Below the pieces are notes generated by a model that had not been told where the DNA came from, searched no databases, and saw nothing but the letters and a program-made list of their open reading frames with translations. Positions 35,270 to 43,410 of a stretch of DNA of 55,703 bases are shown here, piece by piece (within the stretch, counting starts at the first letter, position 1; each line of letters starts with the position of its first letter). The stretch is from an uncultured Lachnospiraceae bacterium. Its GTDB lineage: Bacteria > Bacillota > Clostridia > Lachnospirales > Lachnospiraceae. Location: NCBI GenBank assembly GCA_910579225.1, contig CAJTTI010000024.1, forward strand, positions 1-55,703, read 5' to 3'. The translations under genes were made by a program, and so were the position numbers.

Positions 35270-36367
35270 ATGAAAAACGTATTGCTCGTGTTTGGCACGC
35301 GGCCGGAGGCCATTAAGATGTGTCCGCTGGTCAATGAGTTGAAAGGCAGGAAGGGGCTGCGAACACTGGTCTGTGTAACCGGTCAGCACCGGCAGATGCT
35401 GGATCAGGTGCTGGAGGCATTTTCCGTGGAACCGGATTATGATCTGTCAATCATGAAGGAACGTCAGACGCTGTTTGACGTGACAACCAGCATCTTGAAC
35501 AGGATCAAAGCAGTACTGGAAGAGGCCCGGCCGGATGTGGTGCTGGTGCATGGAGATACTTCTACCACGTTTGTGACGGCACTGGCATGCTTTTATCTGC
35601 AGATTCCGGTGGGGCATGTGGAGGCGGGGCTTCGCACATACAATATTTATTCTCCTTATCCGGAAGAATTTAACCGGCAGGCAGTTGGGATCATCTCTTC
35701 TTACAATTTTGCGCCCACAGAGTTGTCCAGGCAGAACCTTTTAAAGGAAGGCAAAGAGGCAGGGACCATCTATGTGACTGGAAATACGGCCATTGATGCA
35801 TTGAAGACAACCGTGCGGGAAGACTATACGCATCCGGAACTTGACTGGGCAGCAGGAAGCCGCCTGATTCTGATCACAGCCCATCGCCGGGAAAATCTGG
35901 GCAGACCAATGGAACATATGTTCCGTGCCATCCGGAGAGTATGTGACGAGCATCCGGATATTAAAGCTATCTATCCCATTCACATGAATCCGGCAGTACG
36001 GGAGACTGCAGATGCAATTCTGGGAGGAGATGAGCGGATTCGAATCATTGAGCCCTTGGACGTGCTGGATTTTCATAATTTCCTGGCCAGAAGCTATCTG
36101 ATTCTGACTGACAGCGGCGGAATTCAGGAGGAAGCTCCGTCTCTGGGGAAACCAGTGCTGGTTATGCGGGATACGACGGAACGTCCGGAAGGAATCGAGG
36201 CAGGCACTTTAAAGCTGGTAGGCACGGATGAAGATGTGATCTATAAGAACTTTAAACTGCTCCTGGAGGACAGGGGAGAATATGAGAAAATGAGCAGGGC
36301 GAGCAATCCTTACGGCGACGGATTTGCCTGCAGAAGGATTGCGGATATATTGGAAGGAAAAGGATGA
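35270..36367 (+). CDS. wecB: Non-hydrolysing UDP-GlcNAc 2-epimerase
   Basis: 365 residues. VLLVFGTRPEAIKMCPLV at the start, then HGDTSTTF, VGHVEAGLRT, YPEEFNRQAVG, ITAHRRENLG, PIHMNPAVRE and DSGGIQEEAPSLGKPVLVMR are the canonical conserved blocks. It converts UDP-GlcNAc to UDP-ManNAc in the cytoplasm. With WecC at 47806 this gives UDP-ManNAcA, a candidate substrate or relative of the 3-amino-uronic acid made by neighbouring genes. The FGTRPE-type start favours the WecB/MnaA branch over WbpI. One base separates it from the preceding stop; ATGA overlap with EpsG. Confidence 0.92.
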   Translation: MKNVLLVFGTRPEAIKMCPLVNELKGRKGLRTLVCVTGQHRQMLDQVLEAFSVEPDYDLSIMKERQTLFDVTTSILNRIKAVLEEARPDVVLVHGDTSTTFVTALACFYLQIPVGHVEAGLRTYNIYSPYPEEFNRQAVGIISSYNFAPTELSRQNLLKEGKEAGTIYVTGNTAIDALKTTVREDYTHPELDWAAGSRLILITAHRRENLGRPMEHMFRAIRRVCDEHPDIKAIYPIHMNPAVRETADAILGGDERIRIIEPLDVLDFHNFLARSYLILTDSGGIQEEAPSLGKPVLVMRDTTERPEGIEAGTLKLVGTDEDVIYKNFKLLLEDRGEYEKMSRASNPYGDGFACRRIADILEGKG

Positions 36368-37560
36368 GTCTGTATTTTTTGACATTATTGCTTCTGGCAG
36401 CAGGGGTGCTTGCGACCTGGCGGAAACCCCAATATGAAGAGCACATATACTGGATTTCCTGGGGCGCCATGACGGCGTGTCTGTGTCTTCGCTTTGGACA
36501 GGGAACGGATTATGTGACATATCATGCGATCTATGAGACCATACCGGCAGCGATAGATTTGTCACAGGGGTATATCTGCGGCTTTTATCCGGAGATTGGC
36601 TGGAGGGTGCTCTCTGCAGCGTTCAAGATGTTTCATGCTCCGTTCTGGATATTCACCATGGTTCTCGGGCTGGCGGAGATGCTTTTGATTCACCGGTACT
36701 TGCGGATGTATGTCAGAAGGCGGATCATGGGTCTGTTCCTTCTCTGTCCGGTATTGTATATTACGTACATGATCTCCGGGATGCGTCAGGGACTGGCAAT
36801 CTGTGTATTCCTGGGCCTTGTTCTTCCTTTCTATATGGAAAAGCAGTGGGTAAGATATGTGATCGGCACATTGTTTGCGGCGTCTTTTCACCGTGTGGGT
36901 TATGCCTGGCTGGTGCTGCCTGCGGCATATTATCTTCCCACGGGCATAATGGCAGGGCTTACCGGGCTGTCTGCAGCAGTCGGGCTGATTCTGCAGATTG
37001 GAGCCGTGGAACAGTTTTTTGTGACTTTGATTCCAGTCTATCATTTAAAGAAGTTTCTGCTGGATGGTTCTGTCAGCTGGTTTGCGCTGGGAGAACGGTT
37101 CCTGAGCTTTCTGGTACTGGGAGCTTTGTACTGCTGGTATCGAAGAGAGAAGGGGGCCGTGGACAGGAAAACAGAACTTCTGCTGAAAGCTTATATGTGC
37201 GGAACCTGTTTTTATCTTCTGCTTGGCAGCAGCTCCTATTATGCCAGCCGGTATTGTGTGATTTTTAAGGTGCTGGAGGGAGCGGTTCTGATCTCGCTGC
37301 TTCAGGGAGGAAAATGGATCCAGAAGTACGCGGCAGTGTTTTTCTTTGGGTTAACGCTTCTCATGGGATATAAGAACTTAAATGCCATGATTCAGGAAAG
37401 TGTCTGGTACGATGCTTCCGTCGTAAAGGTATGGAACTTTCCGTATGTGTCGGTCTTTCAACAGGAACGGATTCTGGACTACATTCCATATGAAGAAAAA
37501 CTGGCGGAACTGTATGAGTATAACGTGGAAGATCAGAAACTCTGGATGATAGAAGAATAA
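36364..37560 (+). CDS. EpsG-family membrane protein, probable polysaccharide polymerase
   Basis: 398 residues, about ten membrane helices. SLYFLTLLLLAAGVLATW, LRFGQGTDYVTYHAIYE and GMRQGLAICVFLGLVLPF are typical of the EpsG family (RQ motif in a helix end), the Gram-positive counterpart of Wzy. It is the second polymerase candidate after the one at 7531. Starts inside the wecB stop (ATGA). Confidence 0.82.
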   Translation: MSLYFLTLLLLAAGVLATWRKPQYEEHIYWISWGAMTACLCLRFGQGTDYVTYHAIYETIPAAIDLSQGYICGFYPEIGWRVLSAAFKMFHAPFWIFTMVLGLAEMLLIHRYLRMYVRRRIMGLFLLCPVLYITYMISGMRQGLAICVFLGLVLPFYMEKQWVRYVIGTLFAASFHRVGYAWLVLPAAYYLPTGIMAGLTGLSAAVGLILQIGAVEQFFVTLIPVYHLKKFLLDGSVSWFALGERFLSFLVLGALYCWYRREKGAVDRKTELLLKAYMCGTCFYLLLGSSSYYASRYCVIFKVLEGAVLISLLQGGKWIQKYAAVFFFGLTLLMGYKNLNAMIQESVWYDASVVKVWNFPYVSVFQQERILDYIPYEEKLAELYEYNVEDQKLWMIEE

Positions 37561-37572
37561 CGGGGGTTGACC

Positions 37573-38604
37573 ATGCGGCTGGAAATATTGCTGACAGCGG
37601 GATTTTTTTTGATCGGAACATGCCTGACCGGTTATGCGTTATGCCGTGTTCTGAGACTGAAACACGAAGGCATTCTCTTTTCTGTTGTGTCAGGGGCTAT
37701 GTTCTGGTGGGCATTGATGGAACTGATTCTGGTCCCCATGACCTTGAATCTGAAAAGCTTTCATGATTTTACGGTTTTATATAATATTTTAATCGGAATC
37801 TGTTGCCTGGCTGGAGTTTTTTGCTGGAAGGAGCTCCTGGAGGATGTCCGGGAGGTACTGAAAACTTCAGGGCGGTATCTGACGCCAGGACATCTGGCAG
37901 CTTTTGGCCTGATCTGTTTCCAGCTGTATTTTATTCATCATCATATGTATCTGGAATGGGATGATACTTATTATGTAAACCTTGCTAATGAGGCTGTGTT
38001 TTCGGATAAGATTTACTGGGTTTATCCGGAGACCGGATCTTTTGCTGATTTTGATAAAAGGTATGTGCTGTCTCTCTGGCCAATTTTTTATGCCTGGCTC
38101 TCCAGACTGACTGGTGTGATTCCCACAATCATGGCACATACAATTCTGCCGTGGATTATGATTCCCATGGCTTATGGGGTCTACGAACTGATCGGTCGCC
38201 GGATCTTTGCAGAAGACCGGGAACTTCAGGGTATGTTTCTGGCTCTGGCAGTGCTTCTTCATCTGTTCATGAGCGGGACGCACACGTCTGGTCTTACCTT
38301 TTTAAGCATTACTCCCTGGGTGGGAAAAGGCGTGCTGGCGGCAGTGTTGTTTCCCATGCTGTTTTATCTGGTGTTACGGACTGCAGGACAGGAAAAGACT
38401 GGTGACTGGATACTGCTTGGCGTCACCTGCATGGGAGGGTGTCTGTTGTCCTCCATGGGGATTATGCTGTCTCCGTTATTTGTGGGTGTAGCCGTACTTC
38501 TGACAGCAGTTTATAAAAGGAAGTTCCGGTATCTGTGCTGCGGGTTAGGTGCCTGTCTTCCATGTATTGTCCTGGGGATATATTATATTTATTTAAAACA
38601 TTAA
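37573..38604 (+). CDS. Membrane protein, N-terminal half of a probably disrupted gene (DUF6077-like)
   Basis: 343 residues, eight or so membrane helices, with the acidic loop HHHMYLEWDDTYYVN and SGTHTSGLTFLSITPWVGKG, typical of DUF6077/GT-C-like proteins. It ends at TAA 38602 in YIYLKH. Relatives carry a second half of about 260 residues, which here is encoded at 38701-39492 in the same frame. Between them, a third frame reads coding-like sequence (DLTEETRTHILEERGLYAWIF) up to a T6 run at 38709-38714, where it would join the second half. I therefore think one gene has been broken by indels. ATG 37573 has GGGGG six bases upstream. Confidence 0.6.
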   Translation: MRLEILLTAGFFLIGTCLTGYALCRVLRLKHEGILFSVVSGAMFWWALMELILVPMTLNLKSFHDFTVLYNILIGICCLAGVFCWKELLEDVREVLKTSGRYLTPGHLAAFGLICFQLYFIHHHMYLEWDDTYYVNLANEAVFSDKIYWVYPETGSFADFDKRYVLSLWPIFYAWLSRLTGVIPTIMAHTILPWIMIPMAYGVYELIGRRIFAEDRELQGMFLALAVLLHLFMSGTHTSGLTFLSITPWVGKGVLAAVLFPMLFYLVLRTAGQEKTGDWILLGVTCMGGCLLSSMGIMLSPLFVGVAVLLTAVYKRKFRYLCCGLGACLPCIVLGIYYIYLKH

Positions 38605-38700
38605 AAATTTCAGACATTTGCCGGTAAACAGCATGGCGGAAGGACGAACAGGACTTGACGGAAGAAACAAGGACTCATATACTGGAGGAAAGAGGTTTGT

Positions 38701-39492
38701 ATGCATGGATTTTTTGAGATTGCCCGGACAGATTTTGCGGCAACTTTTGGAGGAGCGTGGATTTTTCCGATCCTGGCGGCCAGTATGGTATGGATACTGA
38801 AGGCGGAGCAGAATAAAACTTTGAAATTGCTGTTTGGTCTGTTGCCTCTGGCAATTCTGGGGTTGTACTGGTGCCCGCTGTCCGGATTGGTGTTTATGAA
38901 ACTCCTGGGAGAGAATGTATACTGGAGAGTTTTGTGGCTGGTTCTGCCGGCTGTGACCATTCCCTATGCCGGCTGTCTGGTACTGAAGCGTCTGGAAGGG
39001 CTTCGAAGATATGGGGCATTTCTGGTTATGTTGGCAGTGATTGCACTGGGAGGACAGAAGGTGCTGTCTGCAGAGTGGTTTGAAGCGTCTGTAAATGTCT
39101 ATAAAGTACCTCAGTATGTGGTGTCTGTCTGTGATCTGCTTCCGGGCAGGGTCCATGTGCTGGCATCCAACCGGCTGACGCCCTATCTTCGGCTGTATGA
39201 TCCGACCATTACGTTGGAATATGCGAGAAATGCCATGGGTTACAATGAAGATTCGGAAGGGCCGGTGGCAGAGCTTTACAATGCGGTGCAGGAGCCTGAG
39301 ATCGATATAGATGTGGTCGGTCCTCTGGCAAGGCAGCAGGCATGTACATTTCTGATTTTTTCCATCAGCCGTACTTATGTGGGGGATTGGGCGGATTACG
39401 GATACCGGAAATATGCAGATACGGACGAATTTGTCATATTTGTAGATGAAAACTATAAAGAAGGAGAGGACGCCAGGAAATGGGAGGACTGA
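38701..39492 (+). CDS. Membrane protein, C-terminal half of the same probably disrupted gene
   Basis: 263 residues: three or four membrane helices, then a soluble tail (LASNRLTPYLRLYDP, ending YKEGEDARKWED). The tail resembles those of other GT-C-like proteins here. An AGAGG lies five bases upstream of ATG 38701, so separate translation is possible. The conserved part probably begins at FEIARTDFAATFGG, just after the T6 run; residues 1-3 may be artificial. It overlaps the next gene by 13 bp, as an intact operon gene would. Confidence 0.55.
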   Translation: MHGFFEIARTDFAATFGGAWIFPILAASMVWILKAEQNKTLKLLFGLLPLAILGLYWCPLSGLVFMKLLGENVYWRVLWLVLPAVTIPYAGCLVLKRLEGLRRYGAFLVMLAVIALGGQKVLSAEWFEASVNVYKVPQYVVSVCDLLPGRVHVLASNRLTPYLRLYDPTITLEYARNAMGYNEDSEGPVAELYNAVQEPEIDIDVVGPLARQQACTFLIFSISRTYVGDWADYGYRKYADTDEFVIFVDENYKEGEDARKWED

Positions 39493-40730
39493 GATCTTTA
39501 AAACCGTTTGTGAAAATATATACAATCCTGGTTACTGTATTTTTTGTATCCATGATTCTGGTCTACTGTATCCCAACTTTGTGGATTCAGAAGAATGTAG
39601 AAGCTTCTCTTGAAGTTATGGAGGGGGAAGGGGAACGACCGTCCTATGCGTTCTACCGGCATACGGCTATTGTGGACAACCATACAGATATGTTGATGTA
39701 TGAGAGCCTGATCCCAAGTGATCCGCAGTATAATCTGGTGCAGTCTTCAGTCAGCGTCAATCACTATCCCAGATACTGGCATGGATATCAGGTAATCCTG
39801 CGGCCTCTTACGGTGTTCTTCCAGGTACAGGAGCTGCGCTATCTTGGAATGCTTGTTTTCTATCTGCTGTTTTTCTGGAGCGCATGGCTGATTGCGAAAA
39901 GGACAAAGCCGATATATGGGATGTTCTATGTCCTGACCATTGCCAGCAGTTATCTTGGGGTCGTTGCAACCTGTTTTCAATACTTGACTTCTTTCTATGT
40001 GTTGTTTGTTGCTCTGATCGTTCTGTTTTCCGGAGAACATGAGAAGAAATTGTCCTGGTTGTTTTTGTTCTTCTTTACTGTAGGAATGGTGGAAAACTTT
40101 TTTGATTTCCTGACATACCCGATCATCACACTCGGGATTCCGCTGATTCTGCTGCTGTGGATGCGTGTGAGAGATCAGCAGGCGGATTTTCTGGACAATT
40201 TCCGGTTTATGTGTCTGTCTTCTGTCTCATGGGGACTGGGCTATGGACTGACCTGGATTATGAAATGGGTTTTGGCTTCGGTGATTCTGGGTTTCCGGTA
40301 TTTTTGGAGGACTATTGGAATCGCCCGGTATCGTATGATGGGGAATGAAGAGGAGCCTTTGGACCGGATTGGAACCATACGGAGGAATCTGAAGGCCTGG
40401 ATGAATGTACAGGATGACGGAATCATCACCTGGAGTAAGGTGGTTCTGGTATTTGTGATTATAATGCTGATACTGATGATCTGGAGGAAACTGAGAGACA
40501 CAAGGACGATCTGTGCCTGCCTGCCGATTTTAATAGTGGCTGCTTATCCGTATGTGTGGTATCTGGTCATGTCCAATCATTCTCAGATTCATTTCTGGTA
40601 TACCTATCGCGCTCAGCTGGTGGCCATGCTGGGGATACTGGTGTTCTGTGAAAGTGTTTTAAGAGAGAAAACGAAGGATGAAGCTGTTTGGAAATTTAGA
40701 CAGAGAGAGACGGGGGAACGGAGTACATGA
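39480..40730 (+). CDS. Polytopic membrane protein, probable GT-C-like glycosyltransferase
   Basis: 416 residues. One helix, then an extracytoplasmic loop of about 80 residues (VDNHTDMLMYESLI and SVNHYPRYWHGYQV), then about nine helices. The acidic loop after helix 1 and the RYWHG motif suggest a lipid-linked-sugar-using transferase. I do not recognise the family. GAAGGAGAGGA precedes the ATG, which lies inside the preceding gene; its own end overlaps the next gene by 53 bp. Confidence 0.6.
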   Translation: MGGLRSLKPFVKIYTILVTVFFVSMILVYCIPTLWIQKNVEASLEVMEGEGERPSYAFYRHTAIVDNHTDMLMYESLIPSDPQYNLVQSSVSVNHYPRYWHGYQVILRPLTVFFQVQELRYLGMLVFYLLFFWSAWLIAKRTKPIYGMFYVLTIASSYLGVVATCFQYLTSFYVLFVALIVLFSGEHEKKLSWLFLFFFTVGMVENFFDFLTYPIITLGIPLILLLWMRVRDQQADFLDNFRFMCLSSVSWGLGYGLTWIMKWVLASVILGFRYFWRTIGIARYRMMGNEEEPLDRIGTIRRNLKAWMNVQDDGIITWSKVVLVFVIIMLILMIWRKLRDTRTICACLPILIVAAYPYVWYLVMSNHSQIHFWYTYRAQLVAMLGILVFCESVLREKTKDEAVWKFRQRETGERST

Positions 40731-42408
40731 GGATATATGGCCGGCAGTGGCTGTCACGGCAGCATGCGGTTTTCTGAGCCTTTTCCAGCCTTTATATACG
40801 CATGTAGACAATTACTATGTATCATTGATTACCAATGGAATCTATGATTCCGACAATTACTGTCTGTTTCTGAATCCGGTCCTGTGCAAAGTGATCGGAA
40901 TGATTCGGAAAGTTCTGCCGGGAGCAGATGCTTTTACGCTGCTCAGCAGGATATTGATATTGGCGGGAATCTGGCTCCTTGCCAGTCAGATCAGCCGGTC
41001 GGGACGGAACAGATGGGAAAAGGCAGCAGGCTATCTGATTTTATTTTTGTTCGTGGTGAATGCAAGTCTTTTCTATGAAAATTATACGATATGGGCGGCA
41101 TTCTTTTCTTTTGTCGCCATGGTACGGCTCCTGTTTGTTATGCGCAGGGGAGGGAGAGCAGGGGATCTTGTGATTGGCGCTCTTTTTCTGTCATGCGGAC
41201 TCATGTGGAGAAAACAGGCGGCAGCGCTTTTTCTGCCGTTTTATGTATTAGAGCTGGGGATTGGATATCTGCGTGCCCGCAAAGAAAAAAGAGGGATGGA
41301 TTATATCCGAAAATGCGGAAGAGTCTTTGGGATATCCATAGCATGTGTTGTATTGTTATTGTTTACAGACCTGAGTTTCCGATTCTCAGAAAAGTATGCG
41401 TATGGAGTGGCGTACAATCAGATCTTCAGTAATATGGTAGATTTTCCCATGAAGGATTATGAGGAGGTTAAGCATGTACTGCCCGGGGTCAGCCGTAATG
41501 ATTATGAAAGCCTTCAAGTGCGCCTGCTTGCAGATACCGATCATGTGGTACCGCAGTATGGTGTTGTAATCAAGGATGTTGGCAGGACCTATGCCGGATC
41601 TTTTAACATGTCAGGATTGAAAGAAAGCAATCTTTTCCTTCTGAAAACCATTGCAGAATCGCCTAAGACCTGTCTGTTTTGCGGCATCCTGCTGTTCTTC
41701 CTAATCTGGTTTCTTCTGTCGGATGTCAAATGGTATCATAAACTGGAATTTTTGCTGGCATATGCAGGCGCTTATATCATTTTGTTTTATTTTGCGTTTA
41801 TAGGAAGGATTCCGCTCAGAGTTATCAATTCTGTGATCTATGCAGTGATGGGAATTGTTATGCTGTTCTTCCTGACGGAACAGTGGAAAGAATATTATCA
41901 TGTGCTCCGGTGGGGAAAACGGATTTTCTTCGTGCTGCTGTTTGCAATTGTGATGATTGATACGGTTACCTATGATTTTGTCAGGCCTCAGTCAGTGTTC
42001 CATGTGGAAAAAGATGTGGAGGAAACACCATGGGAAAGTACTTATAAAGAAGAGACCTTATACCTGTGGCAGACCAATGAATTTGTCCAGTATCCTGTAC
42101 GTTCTTTTATGAACCAGGGAAAGCTCCTGCCGGAGGAATTTCTGGAGCATAATCTATGCTATGGAGAATGGATATATGGACAGGTGTATTACCAGAACTA
42201 TATGGAAGAGCTTGGGGTTAGGAATCCCATGAGAGCGTTATTGGGCAGGGATGAAACTTATTATGTGGCGGAGGATAACGATCTGGTTCTTATCTGGCTT
42301 CAGGAACATTATGATGAAGGGATACAGGTGAGAGCAACTGGAGAAGTGAATCAGATTCCGGTCTGGGAGTTCGATGGTGCGGGGAAAGAAGACGACAAAG
42401 TATTGTAG
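40678..42408 (+). CDS. Polytopic membrane protein, probable GT-C-type glycosyltransferase
   Basis: 576 residues, about ten helices. The first loop has HVDNYYVSLITNGIYDSDNYCLFLNPVL, split here as HVDNYYVSLITNG and the NPVL end; it corresponds to the VDD loop of the protein at 5767-7455, and the C-terminal soluble tail is also alike, so the two are paralogues. The start at 40678 is poorly supported (GAAGG directly adjacent), but no better in-frame start exists before the first helix. Last plus-strand gene of block 2; no clear terminator follows on the plus strand. Confidence 0.6.
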   Translation: MKLFGNLDRERRGNGVHEDIWPAVAVTAACGFLSLFQPLYTHVDNYYVSLITNGIYDSDNYCLFLNPVLCKVIGMIRKVLPGADAFTLLSRILILAGIWLLASQISRSGRNRWEKAAGYLILFLFVVNASLFYENYTIWAAFFSFVAMVRLLFVMRRGGRAGDLVIGALFLSCGLMWRKQAAALFLPFYVLELGIGYLRARKEKRGMDYIRKCGRVFGISIACVVLLLFTDLSFRFSEKYAYGVAYNQIFSNMVDFPMKDYEEVKHVLPGVSRNDYESLQVRLLADTDHVVPQYGVVIKDVGRTYAGSFNMSGLKESNLFLLKTIAESPKTCLFCGILLFFLIWFLLSDVKWYHKLEFLLAYAGAYIILFYFAFIGRIPLRVINSVIYAVMGIVMLFFLTEQWKEYYHVLRWGKRIFFVLLFAIVMIDTVTYDFVRPQSVFHVEKDVEETPWESTYKEETLYLWQTNEFVQYPVRSFMNQGKLLPEEFLEHNLCYGEWIYGQVYYQNYMEELGVRNPMRALLGRDETYYVAEDNDLVLIWLQEHYDEGIQVRATGEVNQIPVWEFDGAGKEDDKVL

Positions 42409-42453
42409 GCTGTTCACAGGATAAAAAGACCGCATGAATTTATGAAAATTAAA

Positions 42454-42492
42454 AGAAACCGTCTGCACGTTTCACGACTGCAGACGGTTTCT
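42454..42492 (-). terminator. Strong intrinsic terminator of the minus-strand GT2 gene
   Basis: Perfect 14-bp inverted repeat AGAAACCGTCTGCA (42454-42467) and TGCAGACGGTTTCT (42479-42492). On the minus strand it is followed by a T-rich tail (plus-strand 42438-42453). The stem overlaps the last six codons and the stop of the GT2 gene. It may also slow plus-strand transcription from block 2. Confidence 0.85.
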
Positions 42493-43263
42493 GCGTACAC
42501 GGTCGATGAATTTCTGTCCCAACAGAGTCTTCACTCCCTGGCTGATATAAAAGCGTATTTCCCGCAGAAGCCAGGAGACAGAAAATCGAAAGATCCCAAG
42601 TTCTTGCTGCATCCGGTGTTTCTCCTGATGTGAGATCCATTTATTCGTGTCAGAATAGCCGGAAATTTCATAGATGGATACAGGAAGAGACCGGTAATCA
42701 AATATTTTATTCTGAAGGTACATGGACAGGAAGAAATGATGGTCTGCGCAAACCCGATAAGTTATGTCGTAGGGGTGTTCCAGCAAAAGTTCACGTCTGA
42801 TAAAAGCAGACTGATGACAAAAAGCCATCTCATAGGGCAGATGGGTGAGGGGCAGTGCCGGATATAGTTTTTGATTATTCTGATAGATACATACAGTATC
42901 GCCGTACAGAATCTGTCCTTTGGACGGTTCCCGGAAGATATGTTCCAGTACATGAGAATCTGCCAGCAGATCTCCAGCATTCAGAAAAAGCAGCCAGTTT
43001 CCTCCGGCCATCCGGGTTCCCTTGTTCATGGCGTCATAGATCCCCTGATCGGGTTCGGAGACAAAACGGAAGGGAATCTCTGCTTTTTCAAACTGTAAAG
43101 AAGTCGTTTCCAGAAGTTCTTTGGTTCCGTCACCGGAACCACCATCAATGACAAGATATTCAAAATGCTTCCATGTCTGCATCAGGACATTTTCCAGGGT
43201 AGCCCGGAGTTCTTCTCTGGCACAGAAGCAGACTGTGATAATGGATAATATGGGTGTAGGCAT
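42472..43263 (-). CDS. GT2 family glycosyltransferase (colanic-acid WcaA/WcaE-like)
   Basis: 263 residues. PILSIITVCFCAREELRATL at the start, LVIDGGSGDGTKELL, DQGIYDAMNKG and WLLFLNAGDLL: the IDGGSxDGT form is typical of WcaE/Spore-coat-like GT2 enzymes. The only minus-strand gene between blocks 2 and 3, with its own promoter and terminator, so it is a one-gene unit. I start at 43263 (AAAGGAG seven bases upstream); a longer frame would add a hydrophobic 17-residue stretch without a ribosome site. Confidence 0.85.
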   Translation of the reverse strand: MPTPILSIITVCFCAREELRATLENVLMQTWKHFEYLVIDGGSGDGTKELLETTSLQFEKAEIPFRFVSEPDQGIYDAMNKGTRMAGGNWLLFLNAGDLLADSHVLEHIFREPSKGQILYGDTVCIYQNNQKLYPALPLTHLPYEMAFCHQSAFIRRELLLEHPYDITYRVCADHHFFLSMYLQNKIFDYRSLPVSIYEISGYSDTNKWISHQEKHRMQQELGIFRFSVSWLLREIRFYISQGVKTLLGQKFIDRVRRNRLQS

Positions 43264-43285
43264 GGCAGAACTCCTTTCGCAATGT

Positions 43286-43314
43286 ATTATAAGGGAAAAT
43301 AGAAAGAAGAACAA
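43286..43314 (-). promoter_or_regulatory. Promoter of the minus-strand GT2 gene
   Basis: Minus strand: TTGTTC (43309-43314), 17-bp spacer, perfect TATAAT (43286-43291). The transcript leader would be very short, about 16 bases before the ribosome site region. Confidence 0.45.
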
Positions 43315-43346
43315 GAGGTCTTTTCAATATTTACAGCCGTCAATCC

Positions 43347-43375
43347 TTGTAAAAGAAGTCAGAAAGTGTTAGAAT
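43347..43375 (+). promoter_or_regulatory. Promoter of block 3
   Basis: TTGTAA (43347-43352), 17-bp spacer, TAGAAT (43370-43375), 36 bp before the ATG of the phosphoglycosyltransferase gene. The same -35 box and spacing occur at the head of block 2 (18283). Divergent from the GT2 promoter. Confidence 0.55.
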
Positions 43376-43410
43376 ACTGAAAGATTAGAGAGAATGAGGG
43401 AATAATTGCC

